A stretch of DNA of 64,000 nt from Sphingorhabdus pulchriflava (GTDB taxonomy: Bacteria; Pseudomonadota; Alphaproteobacteria; Sphingomonadales; Sphingomonadaceae), in contig NZ_QRGP01000001.1 of assembly GCF_003367235.1 (NCBI RefSeq), forward strand, positions 1,550,001 to 1,614,000, written 5' to 3'. Positions 16,554 through 25,290 of the stretch are shown here, in pieces. Within the stretch, counting starts at the first letter, position 1; each line of letters begins with the position of its first letter. The notes under the pieces are model-generated. The model did no database searches, was not told the origin of the DNA, and worked only from the letters and a program-made list of their open reading frames with translations. The position numbers and the translations under genes are program-made.

Positions 16554-16916
16554 TCAGCTTTCCACGGCGAGGCCGTTTCGGATCTTCAATCGCTTACCCA
16601 CCGATACAATGGATTTGATGGCGGGCATCAGCTCCTCACCCAGATCGGTCAGTTGATATTCGACCGATGGCGGCGAAGTCGGAACGACCGATCGTGCGAC
16701 CACGCCAGCGGTTTCCATTTCCCGCAGCCGGGTGGTCAACATCTTGGCTGAAATTTCCGGGATATCGCGCTTCAACTCGCTGAACCGGCGCGCGCCGCCG
16801 CTCAGGTGCCAGATGATATTGGGCGTCCATAGTCCGCCGATAAGCTGCATGCACTCCCCCAATGGGCACAATGGCTCCATTTCCTCGGACCGGTTTTTGC
16901 GCATTTTTAAAGCCAT
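16554..16916 (-). CDS. HxlR-family transcriptional regulator
   Basis: 120 residues, a typical winged-helix HxlR/MarR-like repressor: CPLGECMQLIGGLWTPNIIW, FSELKRDIPEISAKMLTTRLREME, and VEYQLTDLGEELMPAI. A Cys (and a second nearby) at the N-terminus could sense electrophiles, as in HypR/YodB-type relatives. It is divergent from nitronate monooxygenase and GST genes. A perfect 8-6-8 inverted repeat lies 9 bases upstream of its start, so autoregulation is likely. Confidence 0.9.
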   Translation of the reverse strand: MALKMRKNRSEEMEPLCPLGECMQLIGGLWTPNIIWHLSGGARRFSELKRDIPEISAKMLTTRLREMETAGVVARSVVPTSPPSVEYQLTDLGEELMPAIKSIVSVGKRLKIRNGLAVES

Positions 16917-16924
16917 CGGAACCC

Positions 16925-16946
16925 CCGGTTACTTGGCGGTAACCGG
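16925..16946. promoter_or_regulatory. Candidate HxlR operator, proximal
   Basis: A perfect inverted repeat CCGGTTAC-N6-GTAACCGG directly upstream of the HxlR start codon. The same GGTTAC/GTAA half sites recur at 16992-17008. Confidence 0.6.
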
Positions 16947-16991
16947 AGAAAACCGGCGCCCACTTGCATCATAAGTTTCACGAATATATCT

Positions 16992-17008
16992 GGTTACCAA
17001 TAGTAATC
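16992..17008. promoter_or_regulatory. Candidate HxlR operator, distal
   Basis: GGTTAC-N5-GTAATC, a slightly imperfect version of the proximal site, in the 285-base divergent region and about 195 bases before the nitronate monooxygenase start. Position suits control of the outward monooxygenase/GST unit. Confidence 0.45.
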
Positions 17009-17201
17009 AACTAGAAACAGGAAAGCGATGTTGGATAACCACTAAACCAATCGCGAAGTTAATCGACCATTCGCGAACCGACGTTCGCGGACGGCATCCC
17101 GAAACGGCAAGGCAGGGTCAAATCCATCTGCTTCGAAGCGTCTCCGCATGGTGCGGCGGCGCACGCGCAGTCTTGCCATTTAAGTCAGGCCAGAGAGAAA
17201 A

Positions 17202-18266
17202 ATGAAAAGCAATGCATCTACCTCGCTCACCCAGATATTGGGTTTGGATCTCCCGCTTATCCAAGGCCCGTTCGGCGGCGGCCTTTCGACCGTCGAGTTG
17301 ACCGCAACCGTTGCCAATAATGGCGGTTTGGGATCTTTCGGCGCGCATAATCTGGAAGGCGACGGTGTCGCACAGGTTATCGCTTCCATCAAATCGCAGA
17401 CTGATCGCGCCTTTGCGGTCAACCTTTGGGTTGGCGATCATGATAAAGGCGGCGATGATATGTCGCTGGCGACTTTCGAGCGGGCCTGGAAATTTTACGA
17501 GCCCTATTTCCGCGAATTCGGATTGGAGCAACCCGAGCCGCCGCAACATTATCATCCAAAGTTCGAAAGCCAGATTGATGCGTTGATCGAAGCGCGACCG
17601 CACGCTTTCAGTTTCGTGTTTGGTATCCCGTCCGCAGCAATATTGGAGAAATGCCTCAAGTCCGACATTCTCACCATAGGCGCTGCAACGACACCGGCAG
17701 AAGTCGAGGCATTGGATTCGGCTGGTGTCGACGCAATCGTAGCGTCGGGATTCGAAGCAGGCGGTCACCGCACTTCGTTCCTAAACCGTGCCGAAGACAG
17801 CCTGATGGGCACTGCGGTTCTTGTGCGACTGGCGAGCACGAAGACGAACAAACCCATTATTGCCGCGGGCGGCATCGCCGATGCAGCTGGCATCCGGTCG
17901 GCCCTTTCCGCGGGGGCACAAGCGGCACAGTTGGGCACTGCCTTCATCGCCTGCAAGGAATCCGGGACCGCCGACATCCATCGCGACGTGCTTTTCTCCG
18001 ACCGTGTGGCAAATACCGTCCTGACAAGATCCTATACGGGCAGGCTTGCGCGCGGCATCCCCAATCGCGTCATTGCCGAGTTCGATAAGCGTGCCGCCGA
18101 ACTGCCGCCCTTTCCAATCCATGGCTGGTTTATTGGCAAGCTGAAAGCTGCGGCGATGGCAGCCAATATCGAGGATTTTGTCTCGCTATATGCAGGGCAG
18201 GCCGCGCCCCTGCTTCGGCATAGTACCGCATCGGATTTGATCGCAGCAATTCGCGACGAACTCTGA
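17202..18266 (+). CDS. Nitronate monooxygenase (2-nitropropane dioxygenase family)
   Basis: 354 residues, full length for the family. It is a TIM-barrel FMN enzyme: LDLPLIQGPFGGGLST at the N-terminus, NLWVGDHDKGG, VDAIVASGFEAGGHR with the active-site His, and the FMN-phosphate segment IIAAGGIADAAGIRSALSAGA. It oxidises alkyl nitronates (or related enolates) to carbonyl compounds in the cytosol. The gene is followed 32 bases later by a GST and faces an HxlR repressor, so the group looks like an inducible defence against electrophiles or nitro compounds. ATG 17202 follows AGAGAG. Confidence 0.9.
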   Translation: MKSNASTSLTQILGLDLPLIQGPFGGGLSTVELTATVANNGGLGSFGAHNLEGDGVAQVIASIKSQTDRAFAVNLWVGDHDKGGDDMSLATFERAWKFYEPYFREFGLEQPEPPQHYHPKFESQIDALIEARPHAFSFVFGIPSAAILEKCLKSDILTIGAATTPAEVEALDSAGVDAIVASGFEAGGHRTSFLNRAEDSLMGTAVLVRLASTKTNKPIIAAGGIADAAGIRSALSAGAQAAQLGTAFIACKESGTADIHRDVLFSDRVANTVLTRSYTGRLARGIPNRVIAEFDKRAAELPPFPIHGWFIGKLKAAAMAANIEDFVSLYAGQAAPLLRHSTASDLIAAIRDEL

Positions 18267-18298
18267 ATATCTCTTCCCCCTCCCAAGAAAGGAAAGTC

Positions 18299-18901
18299 AT
18301 GAAGCTTTATTATTCTCCCGGCGCCTGCTCCTTGTCGCCACACATCATCCTGCGCGAATTGGACAGCGATTTTGAATTGGCCCGTGTCGATCTCGCCACC
18401 AAGACGGTCGATGACGGGCGGGATTTCAACGAGGTTACGGCAAAGGGTCAAGTACCGGCACTTGAACTGGACGACGGCACAGTTTTGACCGAGGGCGTCG
18501 CCATTGTTCAGTATCTCGCCGATCAGAAACCGGATGCCGGCCTTATGCCTCCGGTCGGCTCGGTCGAGCGCGCGCGCGTCCAAGAAACCTTGAACTTCAT
18601 CTCTTCCGAGTTGCACAAGTCATTTGGCCCCTTGTTTAACCCCGCCACATCGCATGAAGGCCGCGCGGCCGCATCAGAAGCAGTTGCCGCCAAGCTGTCT
18701 GTGCTTGAGGCGCAATTGTCAGACGGCCGACCCTGGCTGGCAGGCGATGCATTCTCACCCGCCGACAGCTACGGATTTGCGGTGACCCGCTGGGCGCCGT
18801 TTCAAGGCATTGTGCTCGACCATTGGCCCAGTCTCTCCACCTGGTTGAGCCGCGTCGAGTCACGATCAGGGGTACAGGCAGCTCTTGCATCAGAAGCCTG
18901 A
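18299..18901 (+). CDS. Glutathione S-transferase, GstA/beta-class-like
   Basis: 200 residues. The N-terminal thioredoxin-like domain has YYSPGACSLSPHIILREL, with the Cys-Ser typical of bacterial beta-class GSTs, then QVPALELDDGTVLTEG with the glutathione-binding region. A helical C-terminal domain follows. It conjugates glutathione to electrophiles in the cytosol. Start ATG is preceded by AAGGAAAG. Probably co-transcribed with nitronate monooxygenase. Confidence 0.92.
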   Translation: MKLYYSPGACSLSPHIILRELDSDFELARVDLATKTVDDGRDFNEVTAKGQVPALELDDGTVLTEGVAIVQYLADQKPDAGLMPPVGSVERARVQETLNFISSELHKSFGPLFNPATSHEGRAAASEAVAAKLSVLEAQLSDGRPWLAGDAFSPADSYGFAVTRWAPFQGIVLDHWPSLSTWLSRVESRSGVQAALASEA

Positions 18902-19168
18902 TCCCTGATGGAGGCGCGGGCGTCGCTCGATAGCACACCCCTACCCCAGCGGGAGTCGGCGTTCGCGCCTCCACACCAAATCCGATAGCCGTCAATCAAA
19001 TGCCGCAGCTGGTAAAAAGGTCGTGCTCCGCAAATGATCGATGGCCGCCCCGGCCGTTTCGACGGTCGGGGCGTAAGATTGAAGCAAGATGCCAGCCGGG
19101 ATGCCTGCAAGACCCGCGTCAAAATGCAACGAAACCCAGGTCGCTTAATTCAAAAGGTAGCTGAGCTA

Positions 19169-19954
19169 ATGATTGTACCGATTTACATAGTGGACGCTTT
19201 CACCACGCAACGTTTCAGTGGAAACCCAGCGGCAATAGTGCTTTTCGACGCTTATCCTGAAGATTCAATCTTACAAGCCATCGCGGCAGAGAATAATCTC
19301 GCTGAAACCGCTTTTCCAGTGCGTCGAAGCGACGGCAATTGGGACTTGCGCTGGTTCACGCCCAAAGTCGAAGTTCCGCTATGCGGCCATGCCACTCTGG
19401 CGAGTGCCTATGTCCTGTTCAACCACATAATCCCAGAAGCCGAAGAGATTATTTTCGAAACACGCCATTCGGGACCGCTCAAAATCACGCGCAATGGCGA
19501 ACGCATCACCATGGACTTCCCGGCAGCGCAAACGACCCTATCAGATGATGATCTTTCAAATCTGTTCGGCGAGAGCGTTATCGAGGTGCACAAAGACAAG
19601 GCCTTTATTATGGCCGTTCTCGATAGCACCGATGCCGTTCGCCAGTTCGTGCTGGATCGGGAAAAAGTCCTCCAGCTTGACCGCTACGGCCTGATCATCA
19701 CCGCCGCAGGCGACGCTGGATATGATTGCGTCAGCCGCTTCTTCATGCCCGCACATGGTATCGACGAAGACCCCGTAACGGGTAGCGCACATACTATGCT
19801 CGTTCCCTATTGGTGTAACAAACTCGCAATGTCGGAATTGCGCGCCTTTCAGGCATCTGCTCGTGGTGGGGAGCTGTTTTGCCGGATGCAAGGAGATCGT
19901 GTTGCGATATCAGGATTCTGCGCACCTTACTTAACGGGAATGATCGAGACTTGA
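19169..19954 (+). CDS. PhzF-family isomerase/epimerase
   Basis: 261 residues from ATG 19169. It has the PhzF features VDAFTTQRFSGNPAAIVL, the Glu in AAENNLAETAF that serves as catalytic acid in characterised members, LRWFTPKVEVPLCGHATLA, and the C-terminal DEDPVTGSAHTML. The family catalyses proton shifts (isomerisation) of small acids; the physiological substrate here is unknown. The frame is open 45 codons upstream, but that part is not protein-like. The 267 bases between it and the GST gene hold nothing recognisable. Confidence 0.9.
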   Translation: MIVPIYIVDAFTTQRFSGNPAAIVLFDAYPEDSILQAIAAENNLAETAFPVRRSDGNWDLRWFTPKVEVPLCGHATLASAYVLFNHIIPEAEEIIFETRHSGPLKITRNGERITMDFPAAQTTLSDDDLSNLFGESVIEVHKDKAFIMAVLDSTDAVRQFVLDREKVLQLDRYGLIITAAGDAGYDCVSRFFMPAHGIDEDPVTGSAHTMLVPYWCNKLAMSELRAFQASARGGELFCRMQGDRVAISGFCAPYLTGMIET

Positions 19955-20011
19955 GCATTCAAGCCAACAAACGCTCACTATCCTGGAACTGATATCGAGA
20001 TAGGTGATTTT

Positions 20012-20971
20012 ATGAACCGAACATCGAGAACAGCCCTATTCCTGATTTGTAGTTGTGCCTTCATCGTCGACGCATCGGCACAGTCAACATACGAACAAGA
20101 CATGGCCCGCCAAAGCCAGCACTTGTATGAAGAGAATATGCGTGCCCAGCAGCAAAGGCAAAATGGCCAGCAAGGTTTGCCGCCGCCAAGCCAGCCCCGC
20201 CAATCGATGAAATGGGTGTCCAGCTATGGAGCAATTGTCGCCCACATCGACACATCAAATTATTGGGCCGTCATGGGCGCGCGCTCGTTCGATGCTGCAT
20301 ATTATGCGGCCCTCGATCTGTGTACGAAGGCAATGGGCGATGGATGTTCGGCTGTTGCAGAGGGCGCCAATGGCTATTTCTCCATTGGCATTACTCCAGA
20401 CGGTTCGGTGGCCACCGGCTTCGGTAACGGCGCAACGGAGGCGCGGAACAAGATGCGCGAGAACTGCGCAGGATTTAAGCGTGAATGTCGCGAAGAGCCT
20501 CCGCTCGCCGCGCTACCATGGCAGGAGCCGGCAAGCTGGGGGGCCATGGAGGCGCAAATTGCAGACGAGAGTTTTGCCAGGCCGCGTTCGGTCACCCCCG
20601 CACCCTTGAACCGGCGATCGCACGTCATGCTGGCATTTCCCAAACCCTACTCACCGGAAGAAGGCGCAGCCACCATCTGGATCGCTTCGGGTCCATCATG
20701 GGATGATCTAGCCGCGCGGCTGCTGCCCGCTTGCAGAGCAAATGCGGGGACCGAATGCGAGATTGGCATGAGTGTTTCGGGTTCTTCCGTCATCGTTGAG
20801 TTCCGAACCGAAGCAGGTGAGGATCTGATCCGCAAAGCCACATCAAAGGCTGCCGCACCTGCAATGGTTGCCGATCATTGCAAGACGCTCAATGTCCGCT
20901 GCTCGATTATCAGAATCCACTCGACAACCGATGATCCGAAATTCGAGCGCTTGCCACCGGCCGCTCCCTGA
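20012..20971 (+). CDS. Exported DUF4189 protein
   Basis: 319 residues. It has a signal peptide (about 1-23, ending DASAQS) and a Gln-rich linker (about 30-62). A DUF4189 domain (about 65-150) shows SYGAIVAH and evenly spaced Cys residues in ALDLCTKAMGDGCSAV and ENCAGFKREC. A second Cys-containing region, CRANAGTECEIG, follows. The Cys pairs probably form disulfides in the periplasm. Function of the domain is unknown. It converges on the M1/ABC gene, whose stop is 6 bases away. Confidence 0.75.
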   Translation: MNRTSRTALFLICSCAFIVDASAQSTYEQDMARQSQHLYEENMRAQQQRQNGQQGLPPPSQPRQSMKWVSSYGAIVAHIDTSNYWAVMGARSFDAAYYAALDLCTKAMGDGCSAVAEGANGYFSIGITPDGSVATGFGNGATEARNKMRENCAGFKRECREEPPLAALPWQEPASWGAMEAQIADESFARPRSVTPAPLNRRSHVMLAFPKPYSPEEGAATIWIASGPSWDDLAARLLPACRANAGTECEIGMSVSGSSVIVEFRTEAGEDLIRKATSKAAAPAMVADHCKTLNVRCSIIRIHSTTDDPKFERLPPAAP

Positions 20972-20976
20972 CAACC

Positions 20977-23900
20977 TTAACGCGCCACGACGCAACCAAG
21001 GCGTTTTTCGACCAGCTGGATCGGCTCGCTGCTCAGGAAAAGCTGGTCTACGAACTTGGCTCGCTGAGGCGAGCTTGCGCGCTTTAGCGCGTCCAGAAAG
21101 TTCATCGACGTCGCAGCGCGCTGGTTCAGGCTTGAATCGTCCGCCAACCGCTTCAGTGCGCCAAATATGGCTGCATCGCCCATTTGGGTGCGAAGACAGG
21201 CGAATGCCAAGGTGGCACGCGAGTACATGTCTTCGCTTTCTTCCGCATCAATGAGGAAGGCCGTTGATTGTTCGGGATCAAGCCGAGCATGGCGATAACG
21301 GTCGCGCTCAAACTCGACGAGCGCGCGCATCGCCCTGTTCCCATAGCGCTGTTCGATCATGACCAGCTCCGCATATTTGGCCAGGGATTCAATCAGGAAG
21401 GCGCGCTCGTCGATAAGGCCATAGCCCAGAAGATGACCGAACCATTGGTGCGCCGTTTCATGGACGGCACGACGGTATCGCTGGTCGAAGCCGGCATCCG
21501 GCTGGAGTTTGGCGCGGAAACCGAGACGATGCGAAATCTGGATGATCTGCGGATAGGCAAAACCGCTTGGGCCTGCGTCAGGCGATGCCAGAAAATGCAG
21601 CCTGTCTCCGGGATAGGGAGCGATGTGTTTCTCAAGTGCGGCTAACGTGTCTCTTGCGGCTAACACATTTGGATCGTCGGCTCTCAACTGATCCGGCGCA
21701 TAGAAATGGAGTTTATATGGCCCGGACGCAAAGATTTGCGGTTGCCATGGAACAGAAAAAGCGGACGGTGTATTATGGATCGGTTCCCGGGTGCGATAAT
21801 GAAACACGTCCCTGCCCCTTTCTATCCATCGACGAAGCAGAGCGCCTTGCGCAATCGCATAGTTCCCTTGATCGGTGCTGATGATGGTATCGATCATGGC
21901 TGTTTCACCGGACAAAGAGCCCGATAGTGGCGCCGCAATCTGCGAAGGCAATGCCCGTTGCAATGCAGGCAAACCCTGCTCCTTGCGCGTCACAGGATCG
22001 CGGAGTGTCAGTTCGCGCTTGAAGCCGATGACAGGCAGCACGGCAAGTACCGGCAGGCTACTGAAATCCTCCCGGAGTATCAAAGGAAAGGTCGATGGTT
22101 GCAGCGTCGATCTGGATATGTCCAATTCAAAGCCGAGCTCAATCCTTTCCCCAGGACGCACCGGAGAAACGAGCTCGAAAATGGTTTGGCCTAGCTTGAT
22201 GTCGCGATGTTGTTTGGAAGCTCGGTTGATCGCGACATTGCCTGGCCCGGCTATCGCCCCTTTTCCAACCAGAATTTTCGCAATCGGCTGATCGGTTCGG
22301 TTCACAAGGATCATGCTGGCACGCAATCCGGCGCGATGCTCTGCAGGATAGAAGTCGATTTTGGTCCGGATAGCTTCGACTTCAGGTTGTGCGACACGCA
22401 CCCAACCAGCATAAATCCGTTCATAATCAGCGCGTGCTCGCGCGCGCTCATCGGGCGGTATGAGGGCGCCTTCCGCTCGCAAGCGGCTATCGATTTTGGC
22501 CCCCTGCCAGGCGGCAAAGAAAAAGCCGAGTGCGGCCACAATGATTGCCGGGCTAAGCAAAATCGAATTCAAACGCACTTGAGCCGAGGCCAGCGTCCGG
22601 TTGGCCGATAGGATTGCGATTATGAGCAGTGCGAAAACAGCCAGAAGCCAAACCGACATGTAAGCAACATGGCCTCCAAGACCGCCCGCATACCCCCAAA
22701 GATGATCCGGTGCTTCAAGCGGCGTGTTGAATAGCTTCCACAAAGGATGATGCAAACCCATTGCCGGTGCGAGGTTACTCAAGCCGAGTGCGAGCAGCGC
22801 CAAACAGATGAGATTGGCAATTAGGCGCGGGCGTACCAACCCGTGCACCGCGGCAAATGCTGCACCGAAAAGCATCATCCGGCCCAGCGCGAGCCCGAGT
22901 TGAACAAGATATTCGGTAGGCTGAATGGGTGATCGAAGCAGGAATTGCGCTGCCAAAACTGCAAAACCGGTCAAAAAAGTGAAGAAGGCTGCCAAAATCG
23001 AAAGGCTTGCCACCTGCGTTGCAATCAAGCGTAGCGACGGATGCGGGGTCGCCGCATACAATTCGTGCATCCCGGTCGCCGGATACAATCTGCATATGCG
23101 ATCGGCAGCATAGAGCATGGCCATGGCACCCGCCAACGGGAGCACGTCCCAAACCACCCGGTTCAAAGCATCCCGGCTATCGGGTGCAACTGTCGAAAGC
23201 GGCTCAGCATAATCCATTCCGCCATAGGCTTCGGGCAGAAACAGTGCGAGCCAACCCAGAACTATCGGCCAGAATATTTGGTCGCGCGTGAAGTAGCGAA
23301 GGTGCAATCGGACATGGCCGAGTTTCGCACTATTTGAATTCAAGGCTAGTGGCCGGTTTGGCGCAGATGACATCCCGATCAAACGCCGTTCAACCAAAGT
23401 CGGCATCTGGGTAATTCTGGACAGCGTAAAAATGGCGAAACCCATCCACAAAAACCTGCCGACGCCGACATTGAACCAGCGCGATTGGAGCACACCCGTT
23501 TCGGGCATGGGGTTGACCAACGCTGTTGCTGCATAGGGGTCGAGAACTAACATCGCGTGCTTCAGCACCGGCCAAACGGTTTCGCTGCCTGCTATCAAAG
23601 GAGTACCGGTAAGGGTCGCTATGCCAAGATAGGCGATCCAGCCCAACCCCGCTGCCAGATAGAGAAAACCGGAACTGGCCTTGCGGCAAGCGAGCCATGC
23701 CAGGACGCTGGCCCAGAACAGGCAAGCGGGTATGTGCAAAACCACTAGCCAAGCGAGCGTTTGTGTCGCCATCTCGGTCAATGCATCCACATGTAACGGC
23801 CCGAGAACGGCCAAAAACATCGCCTGCGCAACCAGGGAAATGAAGCAAAGAAGCAAGACGAAATTCCCGCCCCGCATCAACAGCCAATCCTTGAGAGTGA

Positions 23901-24171
23901 TCGGATAGGTACCTACCATGTCAGCCATGTCGTGCTCGACCTCACGCAGGTAGAATATAGGTCCAAGCGCACCTGCTGCAAAAGGCATCATGAATGTGGG
24001 GATGAACAGGTTCAATCGCAGCAGTGCTTCGATCGCGCTGCTTCCCGGTTGGGCCGGGCTACCCCTTGCGACCAGCAAGCTAAACGCTGCGGTTCCGGCC
24101 AGCACTATCCAGAACAGAGGATGTCGTGCGAACAGCCGCCATTCGTTTCCAATGTGAAACCGGCTCAACAT
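20977..24171 (-). CDS. ABC-2 permease fused to M1-family metallopeptidase
   Basis: 1064 residues. The first about 570 residues hold a dozen hydrophobic segments in two ABC-2-type blocks. The C-terminal part (about 600-1064) is periplasmic M1 peptidase-like, with the zinc motif HETAHQWFGH at about 903 and the distal Glu in FLIESLAKY, so catalysis looks possible. Permease/M1 fusions are known in proteobacteria, but their substrate is not established. ATG 24171 overlaps the upstream ATPase stop (ATGTTGA), so the two are translated together and should form one transporter. A LytS/LytTR pair is encoded divergently and may control them. An upstream in-frame start at 24243 lies inside the ATPase gene and is unlikely. 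Confidence 0.85.
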   Translation of the reverse strand: MLSRFHIGNEWRLFARHPLFWIVLAGTAAFSLLVARGSPAQPGSSAIEALLRLNLFIPTFMMPFAAGALGPIFYLREVEHDMADMVGTYPITLKDWLLMRGGNFVLLLCFISLVAQAMFLAVLGPLHVDALTEMATQTLAWLVVLHIPACLFWASVLAWLACRKASSGFLYLAAGLGWIAYLGIATLTGTPLIAGSETVWPVLKHAMLVLDPYAATALVNPMPETGVLQSRWFNVGVGRFLWMGFAIFTLSRITQMPTLVERRLIGMSSAPNRPLALNSNSAKLGHVRLHLRYFTRDQIFWPIVLGWLALFLPEAYGGMDYAEPLSTVAPDSRDALNRVVWDVLPLAGAMAMLYAADRICRLYPATGMHELYAATPHPSLRLIATQVASLSILAAFFTFLTGFAVLAAQFLLRSPIQPTEYLVQLGLALGRMMLFGAAFAAVHGLVRPRLIANLICLALLALGLSNLAPAMGLHHPLWKLFNTPLEAPDHLWGYAGGLGGHVAYMSVWLLAVFALLIIAILSANRTLASAQVRLNSILLSPAIIVAALGFFFAAWQGAKIDSRLRAEGALIPPDERARARADYERIYAGWVRVAQPEVEAIRTKIDFYPAEHRAGLRASMILVNRTDQPIAKILVGKGAIAGPGNVAINRASKQHRDIKLGQTIFELVSPVRPGERIELGFELDISRSTLQPSTFPLILREDFSSLPVLAVLPVIGFKRELTLRDPVTRKEQGLPALQRALPSQIAAPLSGSLSGETAMIDTIISTDQGNYAIAQGALLRRWIERGRDVFHYRTREPIHNTPSAFSVPWQPQIFASGPYKLHFYAPDQLRADDPNVLAARDTLAALEKHIAPYPGDRLHFLASPDAGPSGFAYPQIIQISHRLGFRAKLQPDAGFDQRYRRAVHETAHQWFGHLLGYGLIDERAFLIESLAKYAELVMIEQRYGNRAMRALVEFERDRYRHARLDPEQSTAFLIDAEESEDMYSRATLAFACLRTQMGDAAIFGALKRLADDSSLNQRAATSMNFLDALKRASSPQRAKFVDQLFLSSEPIQLVEKRLGCVVAR

Positions 24172-25037
24172 GATGATGCTAGCCCGTTGCGACGCAATTC
24201 GAGAAAATAGCGATCTTGCAGACTTGGCTGGACAGATGCACAAGTTGCACCGGGATTAGCTGCACTGTGATAGCGGTGCTGCTTTGAACCGCGGAAAAAG
24301 GCCGCACTCAGCAACCGACATTCTCCGTTCTCGGCATTCGGCTCGCTGCCCTGCCAGATTTGACCGTCAAGCTCGGCAACCAAAGTTTCGGTCGGCCCTT
24401 GTGTCACAATACGCCCCGCGATCATGATGGCCACTTGCCTGCAGAGTTGCTCGACATCATCGACTATGTGGGTCGAAAGGAGAACCACTCTATCGCTGCT
24501 CAACATGCTCAACAGATTGTACAACCGCAGTCGCTCTTCGGGGTCGAGCCCGGCTGTTGGCTCATCGAGAATGAGCAGTGACGGATCTCCAAGCAGCGCC
24601 TGCGCAATCCCGAACCGCTGGCGCATCCCGCCCGAGAAGGTGGTGACCGGGCGTGACACATGGGCTTCCAGATTTGTCAGGTTGATCAGCCGGTCAATTT
24701 GGCTTGCGGTTGCGCGATTTTCAGGTAGCCCCTTGAGACGCGCCATATGGAACAGAAGCGCGCGACAGCCGATATAGGGATAGGCGCCAAAGGATTGTGG
24801 CAAATAGCCAAGCCGCCGACGAAGCGCCAAGGGATTATCCAGAATATTGATGTTATCAAAACTTATGTCGCCAGAGTCGGGAAGCTGCAGGCTGGCCAGT
24901 ATACGCATCAGCGTGCTTTTTCCTGCACCGTTTGGCCCTAGTAGTCCGAACATCCCCGCGCCGATATCAAGGCTGAGCCCGTCAAGTGCACAGCCCCCCC
25001 CACGATAGGATTTTCGCAAGTTGGTGATTTTGAGCAT
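24165..25037 (-). CDS. ABC transporter ATP-binding protein
   Basis: 290 residues with Walker A GPNGAGKST, Q-loop YLPQSFG, signature TFSGGMRQRFG, Walker B LLILDEPTAGLDP and the H-loop His in STHIVDD. The C-terminal 50 residues beyond the fold are variable. ATG 25037 has a strong GGAGGG site; the frame stays open 125 codons further but that DNA is the promoter region. It powers the M1-fused permease encoded immediately downstream with overlapping stop and start. Cytoplasmic face of the inner membrane. Confidence 0.95.
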   Translation of the reverse strand: MLKITNLRKSYRGGGCALDGLSLDIGAGMFGLLGPNGAGKSTLMRILASLQLPDSGDISFDNINILDNPLALRRRLGYLPQSFGAYPYIGCRALLFHMARLKGLPENRATASQIDRLINLTNLEAHVSRPVTTFSGGMRQRFGIAQALLGDPSLLILDEPTAGLDPEERLRLYNLLSMLSSDRVVLLSTHIVDDVEQLCRQVAIMIAGRIVTQGPTETLVAELDGQIWQGSEPNAENGECRLLSAAFFRGSKQHRYHSAANPGATCASVQPSLQDRYFLELRRNGLASSC

Positions 25038-25290
25038 GTGCCCTCCAGATTTGACCTGAAACGGCCTGTTGATTCCGGGTCGACACGGCAATCGGGGAAT
25101 GACAACCGTGCCGAAATCGATGACGAAACCGATTTTGCGGTGCATTTGTCGATGCTCACCGCCGTTCGTCATCGAAATTGTGCTGTTCATCATTCCTGCG
25201 TGACTTTTGCTGCTGATTTCGGGCACAGAACAGCGCGTGCAGTGGATAAGAAAGTCTGACGGGTCAGGCCGGTCACCGGTTACTTCAGCA

